64,000 nt of DNA from assembly GCF_035594125.1 (NCBI RefSeq), contig NC_087156.1, forward strand, positions 10,180,065 to 10,244,064, given 5' to 3'. The stretch is from Scylla paramamosain. Lineage: Eukaryota; Arthropoda; Malacostraca; Decapoda; Portunidae. A program made the translations under genes and the position numbers. How positions within the stretch are numbered: the stretch's first letter is position 1; each line of letters starts with the position of its first letter. Below the pieces are notes generated by a model that ran no database searches, was not told where the DNA came from, and saw only the letters and a program-made list of their open reading frames with translations. Shown here in pieces: positions 26,159-38,856 of this stretch.

Positions 26159-26320
26159 GCCCTCGTGGCCCAGTGGGTAGAGTGATGCACTTGGAGTTTG
26201 GCGTGAGGGAAGTGAGGGGCGCGTAGGTTCGAACCCCCCTCTCGGAACTCACAAAAACCTTCAAAGAGCATCCCTCCATCACCATGTGTGCCTCAAACAC
26301 ACAGGTACGGTGATGGAGCT
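26159..26320 (+). mobile_element. tRNA-derived SINE
   Basis: Begins CCCTCGTGGCCCAGTGGG. TGGCCCAGTGG (26166-26176) fits a Pol III A box and GGTTCGAACCC (26226-26236) a B box, about 50 nt apart. The A-to-B spacing and lack of a good cloverleaf argue for a SINE head rather than a functional tRNA. The body carries a long hairpin, with arms CTCCATCACC at 26274 and GGTGATGGAG at 26309-26318. It leads directly into the GGTGAGTG array. Confidence 0.7.
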
Positions 26321-26335
26321 GCCCACGGGGAGGAG

Positions 26336-28270
26336 GGGAGGTGAGTGCGCAGCACCTCCCTACCCCTCCCCAGGGGAGGAAGGCACCGCCTTACCGCCCC
26401 CGGGAGAGCAAGGGAGGTGAGTGCACAGCGCTTCCCTTCTCTCCCCTACCTAACCCTGGCAAGTCTACGGACTACCAGGCAAAAAATAATAAAAAAAATA
26501 AATAAATAAAATAAAATAAAATAAAGGTAAGTGCATAGCACTTCTCTTCTCTCCACCTAACAGGAAAAAAAAAAAATAGATAAAAAAACATGAAGGTGAG
26601 TGCATAGCACTTCCCTTCTCTCCCATCCTACCAGGCAAAAGATAGAAAAAAAAATAATAATAATAAAAATCAAGGTGAGTGCATAGCAGTTCCCTTCTCT
26701 CCCAACCTTCCCCGCAAAAAAAAAAATAAATAAATAAATGAAATAAAATAAAATAATATAAAATAAATAAAGCAAATAAGTAAATAAATGAATAAAATAA
26801 AAATAAAAACCTTCCTACCACCTCGGACCTCGGGAGAGCAAGAGAGGTGAGTGCACAGCACTTCCCTTCTCTCCCCAAGTCTACGGACTACCACACCAAA
26901 AAGAATAAAATAAATAGAAAATAAAATAAAGTAAATAAATAAAATAAAATTAACAAAAAATAAATAAAGTAAAAACCAAAAAACTCCTACTCCCCCCGTC
27001 AATAAAAGTGACTGAGTCTGGCAATCAACAATAAATAATAAAAATAAATCAATACCAACCTGACTGATCCTGACAACTCCAAAGACCACCACCCCACCTG
27101 TGAAGCACGGGAGGTGAGTGTGCAGCACCTCCCTACCCTTCCCAGACTCCCAGTTTGACTTTGACCAACAATCTGACTCATTCTGGCAACTCCAACTGTA
27201 CAGACCACCACCAGTACTCCAGTACTCCCCACCCTGGCAACTGATCCTGGCAAGGTGAGTGCGTAGCACTTCCCGTGACTCATCCTGGCAACTCTAAAGA
27301 CCCACCATACTGACTGACCCTGGGAAGCACGGGAGGTGAGTGTGCAGCACCTCCCTACCCTTCCCAGTCTCCCATCAATCTGACTCATCCTACCAACTCC
27401 AAAGAGCAACTCCAACTGTACAGACCACCACCACCACCACCCCTCTGATCTTGGCAAGGTGAGTGAGTGCGTAGCACTTCCCTTGTCTGACCCTGACTGA
27501 CTGACCCTGGCAGCTCAAAAAAACAAACAACCTGCCTGATTTACAGATATGTAATCACCAAACTGACTGGCCCTGGGGAGCATGTGAGGTGAGTGTGCAG
27601 CACCTCCCTACACTTCCCAGTCTCCCAGTTTGACCTTACTCATCCTGGCAACTTCTAAGAGCAACTCTCTGACACTGTGACTCTGATCCCTACATCCCTA
27701 CATCTTACCCTGTCCAGGGTAGGTGAGTGCGTAGCACTTCCCTACCACCAAGCCTGACTGACCCTGGCAACTCTAAAAACAACCATCCTGACTGACTTAC
27801 AAATCTTACTCTAATCTGGCAACAGACCACCAAATTGACTGACCGTGGGGAGCATGGGAGGTGAGTGTGCAGCACCTCCCTACCCTTCCCAGTCTTCCAA
27901 TAACTAACCTGACTTGAATTATGACTGGGGAGCAGGGGAGGTGAGTGTGCAGCACCTCTCTACCCTTCCCAGTCTTCCACTAACTAACCTGACTTGAATT
28001 ATGACTGGGGAGCAGGGGAGGTGAGTGTGCAGCACCTCCCTACCCTTCCCAGTCTTCCACCAACCTGATTTGAATTATGACTGGGGAGCAGGGGAGGTGA
28101 GTGTGCAGCACCTCCCTACACTTCCCAGTCTTCCACCAACCTGATTTGAATTATGACTGGGGAGCAGGGGAGGTGAGTGTGCAGCACCTCCCTACCCTTC
28201 CCAGTCTTCCACCAACCTGATTTGAATTATGACTGGGGAGCAGGGGAGGTGAGTGTGCAGCACCTCCTAC
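26336..28270. repeat. Hairpin minisatellite array, about 18 copies
   Basis: A core GGTGAGTGNNNAGCACNTCCC recurs at about 26340, 26415, 26525, 26593, 26672, 26846, 27112, 27256, 27332, 27460, 27586, 27722, 27859, 27940, 28020, 28096, 28172 and 28248. Many copies form an 8-bp perfect stem (GGGAGGTG/CACCTCCC) with a 9-nt loop. The last five units, from 27925, are regular 76-80-bp tandem repeats. Upstream units are farther apart, interrupted by A-rich tracts (26475-26980), and alternate between CACCTCCC and CACTTCCC types. No coding function is suggested. Confidence 0.8.
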
Positions 28271-28348
28271 TTTCCCCACCTACCAACTCAGACCATCAAA
28301 CTGACTGTCTTAGAACAAGAACAAGAAGCAACGCCATCAGAGGAAGAA

Positions 28349-28354
28349 GCAGCA

Positions 28355-28424
<70 letters not shown>
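28349..28424. repeat. (CAG)n tract
   Basis: About 25 triplets, flanked on both sides by CGCCATCAGAGGAAGAA words (28333, 28431, with related words to 28525). The tract therefore sits inside a small imperfect repeat. Confidence 0.9.
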
Positions 28425-28427
<3 letters not shown>

Positions 28428-28539
28428 TACCGCCATCAGAGGAAGAAATCAAGAAAAAAGAAGCAGAGAAAAAGAACTACCACCACTGCTCTCAGAGGAA
28501 GAAGCAGCAGCGTCACCGCCATCAGAGTGAAACATATAT

Positions 28540-29340
28540 ATGTAAACTACGACTGGTCAAATGTCCGTTGGCGCCAGGCAAAGTTCGACCTGTGATGGGC
28601 TGTGTTTAGAGAGGGAAAAAAAAAAAGTGAAAGTGCCAGGCAAGGCTGCTGCTTCAGACATCCACACTTCAACTTCAACAATGCATGCGAGAATGTTGCT
28701 GTATTATTCCTCCTATTCCTTTTTCTTTTTCTTCTCCTGCAGAAGACTTTCTTATTACTATGTAATTTTTTTTTCTCATAATTTATTCAATGTTATTATT
28801 TTTTTTTTCAGTATTTCCACCTTTTCTAAATCCATCCACCCTTTAAATTAAATAAATTTAATAAATTTATGTCCACTTGAGCCTTGGACAACTGATTACA
28901 AAAGAATTACATGAATATTTGACTTTTTTTTCTGTAGTCTTAAAACGCCACATCTCAAACACATGAGGCGCGGGTTGCGTTTGAGTGTACTGTAATATAC
29001 CAATATAAATACTTGTAATACTTTAATCACAATTTATATCTTTTCATACTAAGCAGTATGGCAACTTACTTCTTCTTCCTCATGACACTGGTCATGTCAT
29101 GTACACTTCCATGTAGCCAACAATTCTGGGTAACCTTTGAAAAATATCATGCATCCTGGTGTGCACCATGCAACCAGGCTGACTTAACCTACGCCTCTGT
29201 AACCTAAGCTGGACACTTGAACAACTATAAATGCATTTTGTCTATCTTAGCTCCTGCAGGGCCGAGGTGGACAGGTGTTTGTCCAGGATGCCTCGTGTTA
29301 CTTCTCACCGCGTGTTTTATCTGTTGGAGATTATTACACT
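28540..29340. other. Unassigned AT/pyrimidine-rich stretch
   Basis: Poly(T)-rich around 28717-28810. No coding frame, TIR or match to other blocks is seen. Confidence 0.35.
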
Positions 29341-29353
29341 AAATATGCTGCTG

Positions 29354-29395
<42 letters not shown>

Positions 29396-29487
29396 CTGTT
29401 GCCGTCGCTGATCTTGCTGCTGTTGTTGGTATTGCTGCTTTTCCTTCCTTCCACAACAACAACAACAAAAGGAGCAACTACTACTGT

Positions 29488-29560
<73 letters not shown>

Positions 29561-29625
29561 GCTCCTCCTGCTGCTGCTGCTGCTGCTGCTATAGCTGCTG
29601 CTGCTGCTGCTGCTGCTGTTGTTGT

Positions 29626-29681
<56 letters not shown>

Positions 29682-29730
29682 TTTCTGCTGCTGCTGCTGC
29701 TGCTGTTGCTGCTGCTACTGCTGCTGTTGT

Positions 29731-29776
<46 letters not shown>

Positions 29777-29784
29777 ACTGCTGC
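29341..29784. repeat. Compound triplet tract (CTG)n-(ACT)n-(CTG)n
   Basis: (CTG)n at 29346-29395, (AAC)n at 29454-29467, (ACT)n at 29478-29560, then interrupted (CTG)n to 29784, with CTGTTGTTT interruptions at three places. All apparent frames here are homopolymer translations, not genes. Confidence 0.9.
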
Positions 29785-30031
29785 TTAACTTTACAAAAAT
29801 CATCACTGACGTTTTTGCCGTCGTGCGTGCGGTGACTCTAATCGTCGTCGTCCTCGTTCTCATCGTCGTCGTCGTAACAGTAGCATCGCCTGTCAGAGTA
29901 AAAAGACAGGCTAAAAGAATACCAGAGGTCACAGAGACCTGGAACGGGAAAAGCACCACATTAATTGTTACCTGTGGAGAACAAAACAAAATATACTGGA
30001 TACATGACAGAACAACAGCATTTCTTTAATT

Positions 30032-30050
30032 AACGTGTGTGTGTGTGTGT

Positions 30051-30109
<59 letters not shown>
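30032..30109. repeat. (GT)n microsatellite
   Basis: Simple repeat; the about 240 nt after it (to 30350) show no supportable gene. Confidence 0.95.
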
Positions 30110-30110
<1 letters not shown>

Positions 30111-30349
30111 AGCGAGGGAGATTTACATAAAGTTACATAGAAATACAGGCCACAACAAACCTTGCGGTTCTCACGAGATGATCTGTCCTAGGGCTACTAA
30201 GGTGATAGTAGAAGAAAAGGACAGCAAAGCGGAAGGCTCTCTCCTCACCCTCCACTCCCTCCGTCATAAGCCGTACAGGAAACAAATCTGAAGTAAATAC
30301 CTTACTGGGTTAGAGAAGAAAAGCCCGAAGGAAAATTTATAGGAAAGAA

Positions 30350-30485
30350 TGAAAATAGATGAAATGAGGTGCCCTCATTTCCTGGAGGCAATGGGTTTTA
30401 ATCTGTAACAAACAAACACTGTTACCCGCGGATTTGAGGTAAAATGTTTATCAAGACGGCGTTTCAAATTTTCTACGGGATTGCA
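30350..30485 (-). pseudogene. LINE (family 2) C-terminal relic
   Basis: The minus strand reads NPVENLKRRLDKHFTSNP then RVTVF, aligned with the C-termini at 8796-8905 and 24590-24640. It ends at an AAAT-type tract near 30490. Confidence 0.55.
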
Positions 30486-30712
30486 AAAAAACATAAATAA
30501 ATAAATAAATAAATAAATAAGTAAGTAAATAAAAAAAAAAACCCTGCCAGAAATTAAACATGCATGGCGCTCCCTTTGACTGCGGTTCAAGCTGGTGGCG
30601 GCGACGTGCTGGTGGTGGTGGTGGTGGTGGTGATGGTGGTGGTGGCGGGGGCAATGGTTGTGGCTGGGATGTTAACCAATTTAATTTCGTTTTCATTTCT
30701 ATATATAATTAG

Positions 30713-30715
<3 letters not shown>

Positions 30716-30809
<94 letters not shown>

Positions 30810-30816
30810 TCTCTCT
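30716..30816. repeat. (CT)n microsatellite
   Basis: Long dinucleotide tract; a (GGT)n tract lies just upstream at 30609-30645. Confidence 0.95.
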
Positions 30817-31221
30817 GTACTTGCCTTGGACAGTAAGCAATTAGTTGTTCTAGTGGCTGTGTTTCTGAAGTAGAAATACTGAAAAGGACACTCCATCTTT
30901 TAATAGCCCATCAGCGTGGCTTCCTGATGGGAGGTACGGTAGAGCACACTTTCATTTGTAAGCCAAGGGAAAGTAAGCGTCTTTCCTCCTCAGAGCCTCA
31001 CTAGCGCCAGGATTAGCTGTGTGCCGGGGAGTGCTGGTGAGCCGTGAGTAATGTTCACTCTTAGATACACGTGCAATGTAATGTATCTCTCTATCATTAT
31101 TTTTGTTTATTATTTGCTATTATTTATTATGTTTATTATATTGATACTTGTTTTTGTCTTCCTTCCTTCCTGCCTGCATGCCTCCTGCCCTCCTTAGGGC
31201 CCTATTTTTCATATTATCCTT

Positions 31222-31314
<93 letters not shown>

Positions 31315-31316
<2 letters not shown>

Positions 31317-31797
31317 GAGTTCTTTGATGAATTGCCATGTTCTCGTGACTCTCTACCGCTATTTATTGGTCTTTCATCTTTTTATATCCTGCATGAGTCT
31401 GCTCCCGGGAATTAGGTATGGTAGTTGTACGGTGATAAATAATATTTCAGTGCGACCTTTGCAATATCTTCCTTTATTTATGAAAGCTTTCGTTACTGTG
31501 AAGTGTGGCTCGAATATTATTATTGTTTTTTTTATGTAAATATTTTTCGTTATATTTGTCCAGCACATTTTTGTTATGCGCGAAGAAAGTAGTGATCATT
31601 TAAATCCCAAACTTTAATTTCATTTGCATAAAGAAGTTTAAATTAGAGAGTGAAATGAAGAAGGACTCCTTAACGTGTGGGAAGTGCCTGCCAACCTACT
31701 ATGGAGATTGTGCTGCACAAATCATGATTGTATAGGAGCGTGATGTAACCTGTTCACACTGATACCACTTACAGACAAGCCTTCAAGTACCTTGGTA
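31315..31797 (+). repeat. Shared block S, first copy
   Basis: Matches 56150-56635 from CGGGAGTTC through CTTCAAGTACCTTGGTA. The left edge in both cases is a long (CT)n with unrelated sequence before it. No gene is seen. Confidence 0.85.
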
Positions 31798-32567
31798 TGA
31801 TGTGAGGCAGAGATAAACAGACAGACGCAGACAGACAGATTGATTTAAAACACTTAGTAACATGTACTTGTTCTAAGCAATTCTAAGTGACCATTACTTT
31901 CCCGTTCATTCCCATTCATTAAAGCATTTCAGTGTTGAGACGCAAAGGTAGTGTAAGTGTTGAGGCAGCGGTGGTAGTGGCCCCTTCACCTCGCAGCGAG
32001 GCAGGAAGGGGAGGCGAGGGACACCAGCAGTGACTGGCCTTGCGTCCCGCCTCCTCTGTGCGACACTCTCCCTAGATTGCCTTCATCCGTCAATCGCAAC
32101 ATGACTTGTGCTCCTCCTCTTCAGTCTCACTTAACTACCACCTTCATATTCTAGACACACTTTACTTTCCCTCTTGGCTTCAGCTCAAGGTTTTCCAAGG
32201 TCAGTTGAATTGCTTGTGTTCTCGGACTGATGCTAACGGCGCTAATCCGCGCATGGCTTAGCAGTGGACTGTCGGCTTTTCTCTCATCCTGGTACACGCG
32301 GCGATGGTACCAAGGGAATCATTGTCTTGGCGGAGTGTTAGGGAGGGTGAGGCGAGGCATGGCAGGGTATCTCTTGACTGGAAACCTTAAGTAAGGTAAT
32401 CTAAGCGAAGTCGAACTGGAAGGTTTGCAATAAAATTAGTGTTGCTGCTCAAGCTGAAGAAGGATTGTTAGGATGTTACTTCTTAGAAAATAGCCTTACT
32501 TAGTGAAATATAGTAAAGATGGGTAAAAGAGAGAAGGTGAATTCTACTTGGGAGTGAGATATGGTTT

Positions 32568-32651
<84 letters not shown>

Positions 32652-33658
32652 CCTTACAGTGAAAGCTCTAAGTTCAATGAAATAGCATCATTATTCTTCA
32701 TTGACACTCTTAAGCTGCAGACGCTAGAAAGAAATCAGTCACAACCCAGAAGACATGATATAGAAAAGTAGATTCAACTGTTTCCATATTTTCTCTTGAA
32801 TATAAAGAACAGATAATAGATTGACAATAACGAAACGATTTACTCGTAAGAGGCTTTGCTTGGGATGAGAGGAGGTTAGGGAGTCCTGTTCTGGAGTGAA
32901 GCCGTAAACACTGGTGATGTAGAACTGAAATAAGAATTTGTCTCATCGTTTTCTCGTCAACAGCATTCAGTAACGTTCCTTTATAAACTTAATAAAATTC
33001 CACTCTTGTTTTAATACTAAGTAGGATAAAAAGAAGCATAAAGTAAAACCGTGCATCTAAATATTTCAAATAAAAGTGTAGTCTCATACATATTAGTCTA
33101 AGTGGACCCAAGTTGAAAGTAACTGATCTGTATGACTGTATAAAGAACTTTTCAGCCAATGAATGTACAGTATCTCCAAAAACTATCTTTAAAGTGTGGC
33201 GCGAACTGTGGCATAATGAACAATACAAAACCCGCTGCCTGATCAAGTGTCGGTAAGGTTAGTGTGCAGGGCTACCAATTGTCACTGGCGTCATTACCAA
33301 ACGTGTCAAATATTATCGTCCATTGTGTCAGAATGTAGAGCTCTTTAAAATAAAGATAATTTGGTAGCTACTGTACAATATCCACTTGGAGAGAGAAAGG
33401 GACAGATACCGTCAAAACATCCATCCCACCACACTCTCAGCTCCGGTTAATGCTCTGCCACCTCGAGCAGCAGCCACGCAGATTTACAGATTGCTGGAAA
33501 AAAAAAAAGTAATTGTGGTAGCTGTACCTTTGTTGTTCCTTCTATAGTTCACAGCCGCGTGTAGTGACTATAGTCTCCTGAGTGCCCTAAAGAGGATCCT
33601 AGCTATAAATAATTTGGTAAATCTGACGGACACTGTCAAGAAGCTTTTCTCGGATATT

Positions 33659-33707
<49 letters not shown>

Positions 33708-33741
33708 TGTGTGTGTGTATGTGTGTGTATGTGTATGTGTA

Positions 33742-33822
<81 letters not shown>

Positions 33823-34002
33823 CTGTCTGTCGGTGAGTCATTCCACGTGCTGGTGGCACCTTCATTAACAGCCAAAGGTTCATTGACATAAAATATTATT
33901 GCAGAGAAGCAGATCAACATAAAAATGCTCGCACAGTCTGATGGGGCTGAGTCTTACGACCACAGAATACCTCGAACCTGCTATTCTTTATATTGTTAGT
34001 TC

Positions 34003-34089
<87 letters not shown>

Positions 34090-34266
34090 GAAGCTGATAT
34101 GATGGATCAATTAATACGATTATGAGCATCGGATCCCATGAAGGGCGACTAGAGGGCCAGGAGAGGGTAAGGTACTCACACAAGCCCTTCTGTAGGGGAA
34201 GTACTGGAGGCTTGGAATAAACTCTATGAAACCAGATGTACTGGAGTTTTCATTACAACTGTTTGT

Positions 34267-34299
<33 letters not shown>

Positions 34300-34406
34300 T
34301 ATTATTATTATTATTGTTATTATTATTGTTATTATTATTGTTATTATTTTAGCAGCCCTTAACAGTCAAGGCATTTGATAGTCATTCCTATGCAGAGATA
34401 AATGAT

Positions 34407-34501
<95 letters not shown>

Positions 34502-34775
34502 TGTAAATAAAATTATTTTTGCATAGAAAGTTTATAAGCGGCTTAAATACTCCGAGGGCTCGCGAGTCTCAAGTGTGAGTAGCGAATAAAAAGACCCCTC
34601 ACCTGGGTGTTCATTAGCATGCCTTCATCAGACGTGTGATTACTCGTGTGTTCAGACGACGGGAGATTGAATTACACGTCGTTAATGCTTTTAATGAGAA
34701 TATGTATTTATATATTTGTTTATTAGCTGGTCATCTCCAGCCTAACATCTGGAGCTTCATTACATTATGTTCCAG

Positions 34776-35303
34776 GGAAAATATGAGTAAATCGTGTGAG
34801 TCTTGCCGTGGTAGGAAAGACGACCTCCTGCGGGACCTTATCAAAAGAGCGTCTGACACTGGTTTGGTAAGCGACGAGACAAAAAAAAAAAAAAAATATA
34901 GGATGCGTTTGGTAATGCGTATATAGGAATAATATTGCCAGCGAAACACTACCTTGGCTTTGCAGTGAGGCTTTTGTATTCAGATGACCGCATTAACTGA
35001 AATATGTAGACATAATATACGCAGGTCCTGTGAAAGGTATCACACTAAATGTATTGCTTCATCCAGACGAGTTAGCAGCACAAGCATGAAGTAGGGTGGA
35101 TCTCACAGGTGTTTGCTTTTGTTGAGATCCTTACCAAGAAGCGGTGACATCCAGAACCAACAGCAACTACGATATCTGTGTGGTCTGTGGAGCCTTTGTT
35201 GTTGTTGTTGTTGTTTTGTTGTGTAAGAGGTTATAGGGAACATCCCGTGTCCTCGCAGTAACCACACGAAAAGGCAGGTATCTTACTAGGAGTGGTCAGA
35301 GAG

Positions 35304-35346
<43 letters not shown>

Positions 35347-36107
35347 AACCACAAACGGAGGAAGGTGGATGTGTTGTATTACTGAGCAACAATAAAGAAA
35401 GAAGAACAGATGAGTCAGGCCACCTTGGCGGAGATACTCAAAAGGGACTTTCATGTTTTGTGCTGTGAATACTTTTTATGGCTAGACTGAAGTGGTACTT
35501 ATTATTTTCTAAGTATATCCTTGCTGTTGTTTTTAGGTTTGTACCGCTGAATGTTGAGAAGCTTTGCATTTAATATTTTTGCTTCTTTTTATTTTCTTAT
35601 TTGATCTTGTTATATATGTAATTGTGCTTGTTCGTTTTATTTTGTTGCAACTGTTGTGCATATTTAACATTCTCAGCGTTTCAAGTGTGTTCTGTTTTCA
35701 GTGTTGTTTTTCATGTATCCATGTGTTCTTGCTTGAAGGAATTTGACACATTTTATTTATGACATTTCTTCAGTATTTATTCTCTCCTTTTTTGTTTATG
35801 TGTATGTTGTAACTCATGCAGTAAAGGATTTGTGGTGGTTCTGTTCATGATGCTTCATTTTTAGCTCTTTTTAGAATAGTCAAGCTGCATCACTTTCTTA
35901 TGTGGATGTTTTGATATTTTCAGGAAAGGATGGCAGGTGGTGCCGCGGTGAACACTGCCAACACGTGCAGGAGGAAAGTGAGTACCTGCTTCATTACATG
36001 ATGTGCACTCTGTTTGGAACTCGCTGTTAAACTTTTTTTTCTCCATGTCAACCGAAACCTGTCACTGTTGCCTGCCTTTCTCCTGTCAGCTTCCCACGAA
36101 TCTATGA
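34776..36107 (+). other. Candidate three-exon small gene or relic, P copy C
   Basis: Same arrangement as in copy A. Exon 2 is 34776-34866 (ATG at 34783, donor GTAAGC), exon 3 is 35924-35977 (acceptor TTTTCAG, donor GTGAGT) and exon 4 runs from 36090 to the stop at 36105-36107. Exon 3 reads ERMAGGAAVNTANTCRRK, with CRRK where copy A has CPGK. The donor of exon 2 is weaker than in A. Confidence 0.3.
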
Positions 36108-36833
36108 AGGAAAGAAAGGATGTGCTTCCATGGTATCGTGTCAGTAGTATTATCCATTGAAGGATTAGTTTAAACCTTTTTCCAAAGCGTTGTTTTTGTC
36201 TCTTATTTTTCTGCCTTCCCAGGGTATATATATGAAAGAAGAAAGAATGTAAATTTAGTCTATAATGTTCATTGCAACATCTTACAGGGAAAAAGTCCTT
36301 TGAGGATTAACCGAATCTTTTTCAAAACTATAATTTTTGTATTTCAGTCTTCGTGTGCTTATTTTAGTGTATGCATAGAGAAAAGAAGGATACGAAATCA
36401 TATATTTTCTTTTTGTTATAAATATTTACTTGGAGATTCAGTTGAAACCTAACAATTAGCTATCATTTTTGCGTTCATATTTTTTTTCGTATATATCTTT
36501 TGTATGTACGAATATGTGAGTGAAGAAAGGAAAGATGCAATTACAAAAAAACATTCCACAATAACAGGAATATTCACTTGAGGACTTTTTTAGGTAACAA
36601 ATATCAGATTTTCTAATTTATCCGTTTATTTATCCTTTACTGTGTTTTACCGTTATGTAGATTAATATTTTGCATGTTATGATAAAGTCTCCTTGGAAAC
36701 TATTACTGTAACACATTTAATTTAGTGTGAATTTGATTTCCACGTAAAAAAATAAATATATAAAATTAAAATAAAAATAATATAAAATATTTCCTTTTAT
36801 GGAGAAAACATATTTACATTTTCTTTGTTTAAT

Positions 36834-37887
36834 GGGGAGTTTTCAGAACTAGTGGTTGTCACCAGGTGGCAGCACAGACACAAACTCTTCTCTCACATAC
36901 AAGCAATATCAGATATACCTACAGTGTTATTCTATTTACATGAAGATGCAATGGGCTTATATAATATATTTTTCTACGTAATCCCTTCTAAGTGGTAACA
37001 CAAGTAAAATGAAACTCTTTTCATGAATAAATGTATATAAGTTGATTTTCTAGTGAATCGGCATTTAGATTTATTTGGTCATCTTAAGATTTCCAAATGA
37101 ATACACTTTTGATTGGAAACGTCTTAATGTAGACGACAGTAAACATAAAGACAACATGTCTGTGACAGTCAAAAGTCCAAATTACATAGATCTCCTTCCT
37201 AGTTTATGGAAACGGCAATTTTAATAAAAAAATGGCAACTCGAGTGTCCTGGCGATAGTAATGCTGTATCTCTAACCAAAACAAACACCTGACTCGGCCG
37301 CGCTGGTTGAACTTAAGAAACACGTTGTCGGACATGAAGTTGAATGTTGCTGCGGTGCCCATCTCCACTACGCCCTAAGCAATGGATTACGGCAGCTGGA
37401 CACTACAGCAGCAGCAGGATCGCCTGAGAGATGTTTGTTTTGGTTCTCGATTACTTTGCCTTGTCGCTCGCTTCGTGAGAGTGATGCTAAAATACCCAGA
37501 AAAAAAAAAAAAAAAAAAAACTAGAGCCATATATCACGATGTTACTGAGTAGGTTGTGTCATACTATATAGTACAGTGTGTTTTTTTTTACTTTTTTCAT
37601 TGTCCAAATCAATAGTTTTTATACTTGTAATATGATTTATTTAGAAAATGTTAGCAGTTTACTCGATAATCACACAAAAAAAAAAAAAATAATAATTTGA
37701 CCACATTCTCTCAATATTATCCATACCGGATATTGAAAAGTCTATACGTCATTTCAATAGTATCATGATGATCAATGTTCTATGCATCTTTACGCACCTG
37801 GGATTTACTACAACAATATTCTAGCTCTCTTTCCTACAGTTAGATGAGCAGCAACGACATCTAGCGATTGAGTTCCGAAAATTCCCC
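36834..37887. mobile_element. Non-autonomous TIR element, P copy C
   Basis: Counterpart of 4769-5810 at the same position in the module, 1054 bp. The left terminus GGGGAGTTTTCAGAACTA is intact; the right terminus carries a C-to-T change (AAAATTCCCC). The small internal frame starting at 37382 (MDYGSWTLQQQQDRLRDV) is open for about 45 codons, into a poly(A) run. Confidence 0.7.
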
Positions 37888-38770
37888 ATTGGTATTGATA
37901 TTATTTTTAACTCTGATTTCCCGGGAAGCCTTACCACCTTGATATTTGTGACCTAACCTAAGGTAACTTTTTAGCGTCATAACCTTTGTTGCAGCTTTAT
38001 TCAAGTAAAATCAAAGAGAGGAAAGCTTGTATTGTTCTGTGAAGTGTTGTTATTTGTCTGTGTGTGTGTTGATTGTCACCTTGAAAAGTCAAGGTGACGT
38101 GGGCCTTGATGACTAGAGCCGGCCCACACTATTTGTCTCCCTTTTTTTAGAGGCTCGTCGTTGTAGATTTCTGAAAATATTAGTTTCATCACTTTTTTTA
38201 TTTTCCTTGTCATCGAACGAAAGAAAATTTATGATTTTTTTTATCATTTCGTAACGTATTGAATAACATTGGAGGGATTATTCCCCTAGCAGAGCAAGGT
38301 GGTTCTTTTTTTATTACCGCACCGCACACTATTTTTGTACACTCCACCGTTCCCGCCTGGCCCTGGAGGGTACAACGATGATTTGGCCAGGAGCACCTTT
38401 TGGTGTCCATCGCATATAAAAATTTCGATTTCAGTTTCGGAAACACTTCTTAGTTGTTAACTTTTGAAGGCGTATCTTTCTTATTTTACGTAATTTCTTC
38501 GTCAGACTCACCTTTTTTGCTGTCTTTTTCATATTTCGATTTATCGACATGTGGGCGAAGGTTTCTGCCTCGCAACTCTTGCAATTATCGCCCCATTACT
38601 ACAGAACGAGTTGGAGGGCGCAAAATGCACGAATTATTTGCCATAACTCACTTCATACACGGGATAGCCAGTCTTGGTTGACACCATCAGACTCAGACAC
38701 TTTTTTTTTTTTTTTTGTGTTGAGGGTTTAACACAGTCCTCTGAATTTGTGTTTGTCTTGTCGGATGCAG

Positions 38771-38856
38771 CAGCGGCGGGACCTTTTTCCTTCCTCGCGG
38801 CCAGACGACGAGGACTGGCTTTTTGCTGCTCCTCCTGACACACTCACAATTTACCG
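38771..38856 (+). other. Candidate 86-nt exon in module Q2
   Basis: Identical to 17758-17843, with acceptor GGATGCAG and donor GTGAGTTACGG. Confidence 0.35.

Larger units (their letters stand above)
31797..38698 (+). repeat. Module P, copy C (most complete)
   Basis: Collinear with copy A from about A-position 110 to 6586, then continues through the tail missing in A (GATAGCCAGTCTTGG) directly into Q2. It contains both (GA)n tracts with the intervening 0.32-kb segment, the (TTG)n tract, the candidate exons, the TIR element at 36834-37887 and the short perfect hairpin at 38075-38098. It is the best reference for the ancestral order. Its left edge at 31797 joins block S. Confidence 0.9.

Noticed and set aside
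26159..26250. Functional tRNA gene
   Set aside because: A and B boxes are present, but spacing is long and no good cloverleaf or anticodon stem was found; a SINE head fits better.
26465..27457. Minus-strand frames up to 199 residues
   Set aside because: They run across the A-rich tracts and repeats of the minisatellite; hydrophobic appearance is due to TTT/TAT-rich reading of AAATA repeats.
26336..28270. CRISPR array
   Set aside because: Repeats are diverged, spacers are themselves repetitive, and the context is a eukaryotic SINE/minisatellite.
28253..28609. Poly-Gln/Ala/Ser frames over the CAG tract
   Set aside because: No conserved flanking domain; all three frames are open only because of the triplet repeat.
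29231..30029. 185-216-residue frames rich in Ala, Cys, Leu, Ser or Asn
   Set aside because: They come from (CTG)n/(ACT)n tracts; nothing recognisable outside the repeats.
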